Shown here one piece after another: positions 1-7,983 of a DNA stretch of 64,000 bases. The position numbers and the translations under genes are program-made. Location: NCBI GenBank assembly GCA_900112785.1, contig FONB01000007.1:1-64000 (forward strand), read 5' to 3'. The notes below the pieces were generated by a model. The model did not search any database, had not been told where the DNA came from, and saw only the letters and a list, made by a program, of their open reading frames with translations. The DNA is from Phytobacter palmae. GTDB lineage: Bacteria > Pseudomonadota > Gammaproteobacteria > Enterobacterales > Enterobacteriaceae. Position 1 is the first letter of the stretch. Each line of letters begins with the position of its first letter.

Positions 1-438
1 CAAGGGATCAGTGTAGGTAAATGGAGTGAACGTAACTCTGCGGGGAACACCCAGTTTAATAAAGCCGACAGGTTGCCACAGATAATGATATTTTGTTGGG
101 ACTCAATCATTGATAAAAAGGTTTATCAGTCCACTTTATTCTTTACTCAGGATACTTGGAATAAGATGACAACCTCTTATCCTGATGTCTTAGAACCTGG
201 GAAAAATGCATATCGGCAAACGATGTTAATAGGATTAGCGCCGGAAGGAAAAGTACGGGTCTGGTTGAGACAATATGGCCATTCGGATATCCCATTAAAT
301 GATACAAAAATAACGACAGTTTCCGGTAAAGACCTTGATATGTGTAAGGGGGTAACGGGAAGTGATTTTTCCTATGGGTATAGTAATACAACCAAAGAGT
401 TCATCAAGGGTAAAAAATATCCTTATGGTTCATGGTAA
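1..438 (+). CDS. DUF2931 family protein, 5' end outside window
   Basis: The gene enters the window already open: the frame runs from base 1 without a start codon, so 145 C-terminal residues are visible. The family features are the LPQIMIFCWDS strand, the YRQTMLIGLAPEG segment and the VRVWLRQYGHS segment, typical of DUF2931 proteins, which are small secreted or lipid-anchored proteins often found beside type VI secretion effector genes. The following gene is a near copy at a fixed 746-base offset, differing mainly at the extreme C-terminus. A role as effector-neutralising (immunity) protein is an inference from location only; no catalytic motif is seen. Confidence 0.75.
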   Translation, partial: QGISVGKWSERNSAGNTQFNKADRLPQIMIFCWDSIIDKKVYQSTLFFTQDTWNKMTTSYPDVLEPGKNAYRQTMLIGLAPEGKVRVWLRQYGHSDIPLNDTKITTVSGKDLDMCKGVTGSDFSYGYSNTTKEFIKGKKYPYGSW

Positions 439-535
439 ATAATCGCATTTCAAAGACGGAGTCGTGTTCAATACTCTTTAATCATCTGAACCTTTGCTCA
501 GTTTAAGTTGCTTAGAATATGCAGAGAAGTAAATT

Positions 536-1184
536 ATGAAATCAATTGCCAGATTAATTCCGATCTTATTTTTTTTTGGACTCTGTTAATGCCTGTGCCA
601 GTGAGAAATCTAACAGCCTCAGAACTCCCTGGGACAAGTGGTATTTCGCTTTTACTACACCAAAAGCTTTACCAGCACAGGTTACATTGTTAAAACTATT
701 GGATGTTGATGGTTATGCATCGACGTATTGGACTATCGATCAGCCACAAGGGATCAGTGTAGGTAAATGGAGTGAACGTAACTCTGCGGGGAATACCCAG
801 TTTAATAAAGCCGAAAGGCTTCCACAAATAATGATGTTTTGCTGGGACTCAATTATTGACAAGAAAATATATCAGTCAACTTTATTTTTTACGCATGATG
901 CATGGGTTAAAATGATTAGCCCTTACCCTGATGTCTTAGAACCTGGGAAAGATGCATATCGGCAAACGATGCTGATAGGGTTGGCCCCGGAGGGGAAAGT
1001 ACGAGTCTGGCTAAGACAATATGGCCATTCAGATATCCCATTAAATGATACAAAAATAACGACCGTTTCAGGTAAAGACCTTGACATGTGCAAAGGTGAA
1101 ACGAACTTTCCTAATGGATATGAATATAGCGAGGGTATAAAGAAATTTATAAATGGTAAAGTCTACCCTTATGGTATTTGGTAA
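536..1184 (+). pseudogene. DUF2931 lipoprotein, frameshifted at a run of nine T
   Basis: The ATG at 536 opens a signal peptide (MKSIARLIPILFFF) that hits a stop at 587, while the rest of the protein (DSVNACASEKSN onward) reads from 576 in another frame. Removing one T from the nine-T run at 569-577 joins the two into one 215-residue protein with a signal peptide and a Cys-containing possible lipobox (VNAC). The body matches the upstream DUF2931 copy closely. The break may be phase variation, a real mutation or a sequencing error; the sequence cannot decide. If it is read only from the TTG at 576, the protein would lack its export signal. Confidence 0.75.
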
Positions 1185-1262
1185 TCGTTGTAAGTAGTGA
1201 TTTTTAAAGATGCACATCACAAACCATTAATGTTTTATCATGCTTTTGTAAAAGGTGTTTTT

Positions 1263-1829
1263 ATGAAACCATTTTACGTATTAGTTTCGTTTTTTATCTC
1301 CATATCGTGTTTTGCTGAAACTGTCACCATGGACCCAACATCAACAACTAAAGCCGACGATGCAAACTCAATTGCCAATATGTATCGTATGGGCATGGGG
1401 GTTCCGAAGGATATGAAAAAAGCATTTGAACTCTATCAGGTCGCTGCTGAACTCGGAAACATGGATGCTCAGGTCGATTTAGGTGATATGTATTATTTTG
1501 GTGAAGAAACTTCTCAGAGTTACGAAAAGGCCAATTATTGGTATGAGAAGGCTGCGAAAAACAACAGCGCTAAAGCTCAGATGTATTTAGGTTACGCATA
1601 CCTTAATGGTAAGGGCATTGTTGTGGATTATGATAAAGCCAAAAATTTTCTCGAGCTTGCAGTTAATCAAGGCGAGCCTTCAGCCATGTATCATTTAGGT
1701 ACGATGTATTTTGATGGTAAAGGAATTGCTGTAAATAGAAGTAAGGCCATCCCACTATTCCAAAAAAGCTGCTCTGCAGGTGATTCTAATGCGTGCGATA
1801 AGTTAAAAGAAATTAATATAGAGAAATAA
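1263..1829 (+). CDS. Sel1-repeat (TPR-like) secreted protein
   Basis: A 188-residue protein with an N-terminal signal peptide (residues 1-18, ending near CFA) followed by about four Sel1-like repeats between residues 33 and 175; the pattern A-x-x-x-L-G-x-x-Y-x-x-G is visible in AQMYLGYAYLNGKG and AMYHLGTMYFDGKG. Sel1 repeats form helical solenoids used for protein contacts. The ATG at 1263 is preferred to an upstream in-frame start because it begins the signal peptide. Lying between DUF2931 genes and a PAAR gene, it may be an adaptor or immunity protein for a type VI effector; that is inference. Confidence 0.8.
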   Translation: MKPFYVLVSFFISISCFAETVTMDPTSTTKADDANSIANMYRMGMGVPKDMKKAFELYQVAAELGNMDAQVDLGDMYYFGEETSQSYEKANYWYEKAAKNNSAKAQMYLGYAYLNGKGIVVDYDKAKNFLELAVNQGEPSAMYHLGTMYFDGKGIAVNRSKAIPLFQKSCSAGDSNACDKLKEINIEK

Positions 1830-1882
1830 TGTTTTACCTGCATAAAGAAATGAATATCAGGAAATGAAAAAGGGAGATTCGT

Positions 1883-2812
1883 ATGTCTAAAGGTTTTGTA
1901 TTGATTGGTGATAAAACCACTCATGGTGGCCAGGTCATTTCTGCCTCATCAACAATGGTAGTAAATGGAAAAAATGTTGCTCTCGTGGGTGATAAGGTCA
2001 GTTGTCGCCGATGTGACGTCCTGTGGTGGAGCAGTTTGCCGTCACCCTGCGTGCTTGACACCCCCGATGGCGCGCCTGCGTACTGCGGCGGGTTAATGCC
2101 TGCGCAGAACGGGTATCAGCGTTTGTGGCACGCCTTGCAACGAAAAAAAGTGCGGCTGTTTAAACACGCCGTATTCTGGCTGTTTCGCGACGTTATTCGC
2201 CAGACAGGAATCGAGAGCCTGTACCGGCAGGATGGCAGCGAAAGCGCTTACTCGCCGCTGCGCATTCTGGCGCTCAGCGAAGAAACATTCGAATTCCCGC
2301 GCAGTTGGCCTGCGGCAGTCAGCTTTATCGGTCCGGCACTCTACACGCCGCCAACGCAGTGCGTGACACCGCCATTCGAAGCCAATAAACGCCATGTGCT
2401 GGTGACACTCGGCACACACCTGGACTGGCATAAAGATGCGGTGATGAATGCGGTTATCGCGCTGGCGAACACTCTGCCTGACTGGGTATTTCATTTCACC
2501 GATGGGCATCAGACCGTCGCGGGGCCGCAGCAACAGGGCAATGTTTACCGCCTGTCCTGGGTGAATTATGACAACTGGCTGACGCGCTATGATGCGGTCA
2601 TTCACCACGGTGGTGCCGGGATTATGTGGCATTGCCTGGAGAAGAATATTCCGGCGCTGGTGTATCCGGTGGATTATGACCAGTTTGATCATGCTGCACG
2701 GCTGGACTGGAGCGGGAAAGGGGTCTGGATTAAGGACGGATTAAAAGGACTGGCAATGGTGGGGTCGTTATTAATGGCGCTGGTTTCTTCGGATGTTGCA
2801 GGTTCTCGATAA
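1883..2812 (+). CDS. PAAR N-terminus fused to truncated GT1 glycosyltransferase
   Basis: Residues 1-41 are the first half of a PAAR domain (MSKGFVLIGDKTTHGGQVI, then VNGKNVALVGDKVSC), the sharpened tip of the type VI spike. After about residue 41 the protein switches to a family-1 glycosyltransferase C-terminal half, with the donor-binding signature HHGGAGIMWHCLE and PVDYDQFDHAARL near residues 235-270. Base composition changes abruptly near 2000, from AT-rich to GC-rich. A normal PAAR continues for another 40-50 residues, and the GT lacks its N-terminal acceptor domain, so the likeliest origin is a deletion joining two genes in frame. Whether the 309-residue product is made is unknown. Confidence 0.7.
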   Translation: MSKGFVLIGDKTTHGGQVISASSTMVVNGKNVALVGDKVSCRRCDVLWWSSLPSPCVLDTPDGAPAYCGGLMPAQNGYQRLWHALQRKKVRLFKHAVFWLFRDVIRQTGIESLYRQDGSESAYSPLRILALSEETFEFPRSWPAAVSFIGPALYTPPTQCVTPPFEANKRHVLVTLGTHLDWHKDAVMNAVIALANTLPDWVFHFTDGHQTVAGPQQQGNVYRLSWVNYDNWLTRYDAVIHHGGAGIMWHCLEKNIPALVYPVDYDQFDHAARLDWSGKGVWIKDGLKGLAMVGSLLMALVSSDVAGSR

Positions 2813-3149
2813 TGAATTTAGTCGAAATTGTCAATATGATAACTGAATGCCACAAATAAGCTAAAAGCTGTGTTGAATAATGCCGTATTTTTCCCAAGCT
2901 TTTACAGGGCCAGGAATTGGGGTTCTTACCTTCGCTCAGTAACACTATGCTCGGCTTACTCATATCATTGAAACGCTGAGATTCCTGTAGCAGATTGAAC
3001 TGCAGGATGGCAGCACGGTTTTCTAGTGGCAAAAGTGACTTCCTTAAAAGTTATATTGTTTTTGCCTGCTAGTTATTACGTATTCACCTGGTTAAAAAGT
3101 TAATGGCTGATGGAGAATAAATCCCCGAAATAAAATCATGGATGCAGTG
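2813..3149. other. Intergenic stretch without a credible gene
   Basis: About 340 bases between the chimeric PAAR gene and the YdcA-like pseudogene. A short minus-strand frame crosses it but lacks a recognisable domain or a good ribosome site. The stretch probably belongs to deleted island DNA. Confidence 0.5.
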
Positions 3150-3547
3150 ATGAAAAAAATGAGTCTCTTATTGTTGTTGAGTGTCCTTTTTAACCTGCAG
3201 GTTGAGGCTGCGCGCGGACGGCAGCTTGTTCCAGCTCAAAGGGGGGCATTGCGCACTGCACATCGGATGGACGCTTTGTCTGTAATGACGGGAGTTTAAG
3301 TCAGTCGAAACGATTCTGTTCCGGGTATGGTTCCTCAGAAGCCAGCAATCCGTTAAGACCGTCTACTTCCACTCGCAAAGCTAAGACGAAAAAAGTGACA
3401 ACTGCAAAAAAGCAGGAGCCGCAAAGTGTTGCAGAAAACGACGAACCGGTCAGTACCCAACCCCGCCAGCCCACATGCGCTCCCCTCTATATGGCCAGCA
3501 AGCCCGGATACACCCATTTACCGATTTGCTCAGGGAACCAGTATTAA
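3150..3547 (+). pseudogene. YdcA-like secreted protein with extended tail, frameshifted
   Basis: The ATG at 3150 opens a signal peptide ([20 protein letters not shown]) ending in ARGRQ, after which the frame fails. In the next frame, from about 3227, the text reads [20 protein letters not shown], resembling the small E. coli secreted protein YdcA (as I remember its KGGISHCTAGGKFVCNDGS core), followed by a roughly 70-residue Lys/Thr-rich tail to the stop at 3545-3547. Restoring one base near 3225 (for example cag-cct-tgt, giving Gln-Pro-Cys) rejoins the frames. The function of YdcA is unknown. Four Cys in the core suggest disulfides in the periplasm. Confidence 0.6.
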
Positions 3548-3624
3548 TCGGGTATGGAACAGACTCTCTGCCCGTTGTAAAAATTAAATGGTCAGGATTA
3601 AAAGAAGAAAGGAAAAAATAAAAT

Positions 3625-4865
3625 ATGGCACGAAGAAAAAAAGATGACAATGCTGCGGGTATTATTCTGGTTATTATTGGCGTCATTGCCTGGGGTGTTT
3701 ATGTCGCGGTAAGAGCATTAATCAATATTAATGAGCGATTTATTGAATCTGTGTCTAATCCGGTCGGAATAATCGGTCTGTTTTTAGGTTTACTGATAGC
3801 CGGTGCGTTGATAATACGAATTTTCATTTACCGGGTTTCCGGAAGAAAACAACAGAACTCGAACAGGCCATGTCGGACCTGGCCCAGAAAGAGAAAGCCT
3901 TTGACGAAACGGTCAGGACTGAAGTGGCTCGCGGCCTGTATCAGGAAAAGAAAAAGCTTTCCGGTCAGTGGGATGACTTTCACAATGCCAGAAATAAAAC
4001 CTCCCGGGCTCTGCAGCGTATTGTGGACTCCGCGTATAAATTCAAAGTCAAAACCCTGCTTTCCGGCACCACGGTAAATAACTGGCAAAGCAAGTACGAC
4101 CAGCTCAGAAAAGAGAGAGACGCTTATGCTGCTATAAGCGAGAAAATCACCTTTCTGGAACTGGAAGATAATGCCGACTGGGAAGGCGTAAAACAGCAGT
4201 TTCTGGATAAGGTCGTCCAGCTTGAAAAAGCGCAGGAAGAAAAAGAATATCAGGCTGAGCTCAAGCGTCAGATGCGGGAAGAGAAACAGCGTCAGGATGA
4301 ACTGGAGCAGCAGCGCGAAGCGGAAGAGGAGGAGCAACGCCTTGCTGAGCAGCAGCGTTTACTGGAAGAAGCTCTGCTCGCCGCTGAAGGTGCGCACCGG
4401 GAAGAGCTGGAAAGACAGCGTCTGGAGCTGGAGCAGAAAATCCAGGACGTGCATCAACAGTATGAACGCTCCAAATCCATGGCCCAGCTCACGAAGCAGG
4501 GACACGTATATGTGATTTCGAATATTGGCTCCTTCGGTGAAAACGTATTTAAAATCGGTATGACCCGACGACTGGAGCCTATGGAGCGCGTGAAAGAACT
4601 GAGCGGAGCAGCCGTGCCGTTTGATTTTGACGTCCATGCCATGATTTCCTGCGATGACGCACCTGCGCTTGAAAAGACACTGCATGATCATCTGGAAAGC
4701 TACCGGATTAACCGAATCAACCTGCGGAAGGAGTTTTTCCGGGTTGAACTCAGTAAAATTATCGATGAGGTTGAGCGTCATCATGGCCAGGTTGAATATA
4801 TCGCCGACCCGGTGGCGCTACAGTATCTGCAGAGTCTCGAATATGCAGAAAGTGAAGCCGCATAA
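3625..4865 (+). pseudogene. Membrane-anchored coiled-coil protein with GIY-YIG-like T5orf172 domain, split by frameshift
   Basis: The frame from 3625 gives two hydrophobic helices (residues about 10-34 and 50-72). A second frame, open through 3810-4865, gives a long charged coiled coil (Glu/Gln/Arg-rich, roughly 4200-4480) and a C-terminal T5orf172-type GIY-YIG superfamily domain with HVYVISN, VFKIGMTRR and ERVKEL. The natural join lies near 3835, between FIYRV of the first frame and KKTTELEQ of the second, so a one-base frameshift has probably split one gene of about 410 codons. If split, the downstream part (ATG 3870, 331 residues) would be soluble. The substrate is unknown; similar proteins occur in phages and genomic islands. 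Confidence 0.65.
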
Positions 4866-4912
4866 GCCTTAATCATCCTTATTCCCGGACACGTCAGAAT
4901 GGACAACTGGTC

Positions 4913-6328
4913 ATGAATGACATTACCCAACGTAAGATTAAAACCGGCGGTGACCCGCGCACGCTGCCGGATTATGCCGCCCTGCGTGATGAACTAAGCA
5001 AGCTGACACATCCGGCTCGCCCGGATGTGAACTGGCATTATATTGAGAAACTCTGTCTCTCACTGTTCGGGCAGAACGGAGTGGAGCTACAGACTACGGC
5101 CTGGTATACGCTTGCACGGACGCAACTGGCTGGCTTATTCGGGCTCAATGAAGGGCTGGCGATACTTGAGGCACTGATAAGTCATCAGTGGGAGGCGCTG
5201 TGGCCTCAGCCGGTCCATGCCCGCATGGAAATTCTCAGCAGTCTGAGTCAGCGTCTGCAGCAACGGATGCGCTCGCTGCCACTGAATTACAGTGACCTCA
5301 GCCAGTTGTACCGGGCGGAGCAACTGCTTACGGGGCTGGGGGAGGTGTTGCAGCGTCTGGAGCTTAAGCATCTGAGCCAGCTCGATACGTTGCGTACCCT
5401 GATGCACAATAGTGCAGTCCGGCTGGAAAACAGCGATGGCATCACCGGCACCGGGCCGAACATCCAGCCAGCTATCACGTTGCCGGCCTCCGTGATGAAT
5501 GATGCGGCTGCATCCACAAGAGACCTTACTGGTGGTCCGTGTGAAGATATCCAGGTGCCAGGCAGTGCAGTTAAATGGGTATATGTTGCGCAGCCAGAAC
5601 AGCAGCCGAACGTGGAAGTGCTGGCAGCAGAGCCCACTCCGGTCAAAAAGTGGAAATCCTTTGCCGCCGGGATGGTTACCACGCTGGTGGTAACCATCGT
5701 CGCAGTATGGAGCTGGCAGTTTCTTCACCGGGCAGACCCGCTACAGGCTCAGCTTGCTGCTTCACTGGCGCCATTACCTGCACCTCTCGCGCCTGAAGAG
5801 CTGGATATGGTGCGTCAGCAATCTCCGTCATTACAAACAGGGATAACACAAACACAGCAGCAGCTTACCCGACTGGATAAGTTGTCGCCTGACTGGAATA
5901 TTAACTATAGCCGGCAGCTTCTGGAACAGGCCCGGTCACTGTGGCCGGAACAGGCTAAGCCCCTGATACAGCAGTGGCAGCAACAACTTAGTGCTGCCTC
6001 ATTGCCGGCAGAGCAGCTCAATGGCTGGCATCAGGGAATGACAACGTTACAAAAACTGAGTGACCAGCTGAATGGGCTTGATGAGAAGAAGGGCAAATAC
6101 ATGACGGTCAGCGAGCTGAAATCAGTCATTTTTTCCACCATGCAGTCCTTTAATCAATCCATACCTGTTGAAGAGCAACTGCGGGCATTGTCACAATATA
6201 CTGCGGGAGAGCCTTTACCGGCAGCTGCCCGGTCTCAACTGGAAATGCATCTGAAACAACTGATCGTTCGATATGCGATACTGGTTCAGCCTGAAATGAA
6301 TCGGATCACTGAAAATAATAATGAATAA
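4913..6328 (+). CDS. vasL: VasL-like type VI secretion protein (ImpA_N domain)
   Basis: A 471-residue protein with an N-terminal ImpA_N region (residues about 10-130, including WYTLARTQLAGLFGLNEGL and HQWEALWPQPVHAR), a single membrane helix near residues 250-270 (MVTTLVVTIVAVWSW) and a C-terminal helical VasL domain. VasL/TssA-type proteins sit at the baseplate or sheath end of the type VI system and help coordinate tail assembly. The start at 4913 lies 48 bases after the preceding gene. It is the only intact structural T6SS gene in this window; the rest of the cluster would lie to the left. Confidence 0.85.
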   Translation: MNDITQRKIKTGGDPRTLPDYAALRDELSKLTHPARPDVNWHYIEKLCLSLFGQNGVELQTTAWYTLARTQLAGLFGLNEGLAILEALISHQWEALWPQPVHARMEILSSLSQRLQQRMRSLPLNYSDLSQLYRAEQLLTGLGEVLQRLELKHLSQLDTLRTLMHNSAVRLENSDGITGTGPNIQPAITLPASVMNDAAASTRDLTGGPCEDIQVPGSAVKWVYVAQPEQQPNVEVLAAEPTPVKKWKSFAAGMVTTLVVTIVAVWSWQFLHRADPLQAQLAASLAPLPAPLAPEELDMVRQQSPSLQTGITQTQQQLTRLDKLSPDWNINYSRQLLEQARSLWPEQAKPLIQQWQQQLSAASLPAEQLNGWHQGMTTLQKLSDQLNGLDEKKGKYMTVSELKSVIFSTMQSFNQSIPVEEQLRALSQYTAGEPLPAAARSQLEMHLKQLIVRYAILVQPEMNRITENNNE

Positions 6329-6447
6329 AAAAGAATAACTCTGTAGAAAGGCGTTACGGAGCAATTAAGCATTGAAGATGAGATATTTACTTCAACCAAA
6401 AAGCATATGCCTGAGCAGCCATACATTATCAAGCGCCTTGTAGATAA

Positions 6448-6951
6448 GGCTATTTCTATTATTCACTATATAAATTTGTCAAAATCCAGGAGAGCAAGAG
6501 CACACCGGCAAAAAACGCAGAAGATTTTCTCACCGCACTCGCGGACGAGCCTGCAATCCATGAGTCACGTTACGAACAGGAATGCCGCAACGACACATCA
6601 CCTGGCGAATGGTTACATCGGCCAGACTCTGTCGTCATCCAATATGATCAACACGTTTATGTACAAGGATCATCCCGACTGGGCACTCCTGTTCGTCCCT
6701 TGAATGATAAAGAGGGATACGATGGAGATTCTGTTTGCTTACTTCAAAGCCTGAGTTCACAGGATATTAGCCGGAACGATTTAAAGACTCTGCCCGAAGA
6801 TAAGATTAAAACTTATCGTAAAGCTCAAAATAGGGTTAAGCCCGTTCATGAAGGTCGATGTTGTTGGGTACTGGACTATGCTGATGGCGCGCAGTTTCAC
6901 GTAGATGTCGTATCCTCTTTTCCTGACGCTACCAGAAGCCTCCGCAAGTAA
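6448..6951 (+). pseudogene. CD-NTase (CBASS cyclic nucleotide synthase) remnant
   Basis: An open frame without a proper start (it begins after the stop at 6445) encodes the core of a CD-NTase nucleotidyltransferase: GEWLHRPDS, then VYVQGSSRLGTPVRPLND (the GS...G-T helix motif), EGYDGDSVCLL (the DxD metal-binding pair) and YADGAQFHVDVVSSFPDA (the third Asp). All three acidic residues are retained, but the N-terminus is missing and the protein stops soon after the third motif, about 150 residues short of a full enzyme. No effector, ubiquitin-like ligase or other CBASS partner remains nearby. This is the stump of a lost anti-phage system. Confidence 0.7.
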
Positions 6952-7126
6952 AATGTCCGGGTAGGCTCAGAATTAACGTTTTTCTTTTCCCGGCAAATCG
7001 ATACTTCATATGCCAGTACTTTGAACCGTTAGTATTGACCATGAGGTAAAGCCCTCTGCCGTCAGCGAGCTTCCAGGCTTTGTCTCTGGGTGTTGCAGTC
7101 CCGGCCTGGCGCGTATTTAAGGGCAT
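6929..7126 (-). pseudogene. P4-type integrase N-terminal remnant
   Basis: About 65 codons matching the arm-binding (DUF4102) domain of P4-family tyrosine integrases: AWKLADGRGLYLMVNTNGSKYW followed by KYRFAGKRKTL, parallel to GMGLSLLIDTTGSKGWRF and RYRFAGKPK in the intact integrase at 17-18 kb. The catalytic domain is absent, and the fragment overlaps the end of the CD-NTase remnant on the other strand. It marks an earlier island, now mostly deleted, that lay next to the same attachment site. Confidence 0.75.
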
Positions 7127-7289
7127 TAGGGAACCTCATTTTTCATTGAACAGGATAAGCCTCCCAAATGTTTATTGATTCGCGTTGAAATGGGCAGACA
7201 TCGGTTGACGTCGCATTGGCAGAATAGAGAGTTTGTCGCTGATTTTAAGGGGTTTTATTAAATTCGGTAGACGTCAGGAGAAGGGTATA

Positions 7290-7311
7290 TGGTGTCCCCT
7301 GCAGGAATCGA
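7290..7311. other. Left attachment site (22-bp direct repeat)
   Basis: Twenty-two bases identical to the argW 3' end at 18332-18353, beginning tggtgtcccctgcag. The match ends where the tRNA sequence continues into the T-arm, so this is the partial tRNA copy left by integration. Confidence 0.92.
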
Positions 7312-7714
7312 TAATAAATCATATGTGATTGTTATTAATTATAATTTATAAAAATTAAATCTTGTTCTATACGCATGACTACACTCACTGTGTTCTTAAT
7401 ACCTATCATGTCATCCTTCCTCACTAGCTCCCTTCTAAAGTCCTTTAAAGCAACGATAGGTTTGCATTTACATTTCTTTACTTTTTTGTTTGTCAAATTT
7501 TAGCGTTGTTAGCGGTTAACAGTAGTTACTAGTAATTACCACTCATTAACATTCATTAGCATTCGATAATATTCGTGTTTTTTTATCTTTCAATTTTTCT
7601 GAATGTGAGTGCTCTGGGGGCAACTTTACGATTTAATTATTCTATGTAAGTATAAGTGCAACCAATGCAGACCAACGAAGTCTCAATTTAAAAATGCACT
7701 TTAAGGAAATAGCT
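7312..7714. other. AT-rich left-end region with 10-bp tandem repeats
   Basis: About 400 bases with no gene. It holds an inverted repeat TGTTA-GCGGT-TAACA near 7507-7521 and three 10-bp units at 7544-7573 (CATTAACATT, CATTAGCATT, CGATAATATT), one helical turn apart. Their position between attL and alpA fits binding sites for the AlpA/Vis protein or the integrase arm domain; this is inference. Confidence 0.5.
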
Positions 7715-7936
7715 ATGAGCCTATTACCTCAGTTAAATTCATCTAAAGAAAATCTTAGGCTGTTGCGGATTTCAGATGTAATGAATTTGACTGGTTTGCC
7801 TAAATCTACAATATATCTGAAAATCAAGAATAAACAGTTTCCATCTCAATTACAGATAGGTACACGGTCTGTTGCATGGCTGGAGGGTGAAATACAAGAT
7901 TGGATTTTGCAAAATATTAATAAACGAGGCTGTTAG
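7715..7936 (+). CDS. alpA: AlpA/Vis-family excisionase and regulator
   Basis: A 73-residue winged-helix-like regulator. The core LLRISDVMNLTGLPKSTIYL and the downstream RSVAWLEGEIQDWI are the hallmarks of the AlpA family (Phage_AlpA), which includes P4 Vis. In P4, Vis represses a late promoter and directs excision with the integrase. The ATG at 7715 is preferred because aaggaa lies six bases upstream; an in-frame ATG at 7694 would add seven residues. As the first gene of the rightward left-end operon it sits close to the 10-bp repeats that it may bind. Confidence 0.88.
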   Translation: MSLLPQLNSSKENLRLLRISDVMNLTGLPKSTIYLKIKNKQFPSQLQIGTRSVAWLEGEIQDWILQNINKRGC

Positions 7937-7983
7937 AGGACGTAAGTACGTACATTTAATTTTTAATATTCAAAGGACAACAA

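Larger units (their letters stand above)
1..1184 (+). repeat. Tandem duplication of DUF2931 gene, 746-base offset
   Basis: Bases 1-438 and 747-1184 align without net gaps at an offset of exactly 746 bases; long stretches at the start of the window and around 200-345 are nearly identical, while the last 30 codons diverge. This indicates a gene duplication with later divergence of the C-terminal tail. Confidence 0.85.

Noticed and set aside
2093-2692. 199-residue minus-strand frame
   Set aside because: Shadow of the glycosyltransferase part of the chimeric gene; no domain and no ribosome site.
6407-6703. 98-residue frame ahead of the CD-NTase remnant
   Set aside because: It reads the CD-NTase coding bases out of frame; the conserved motifs lie in the other frame.
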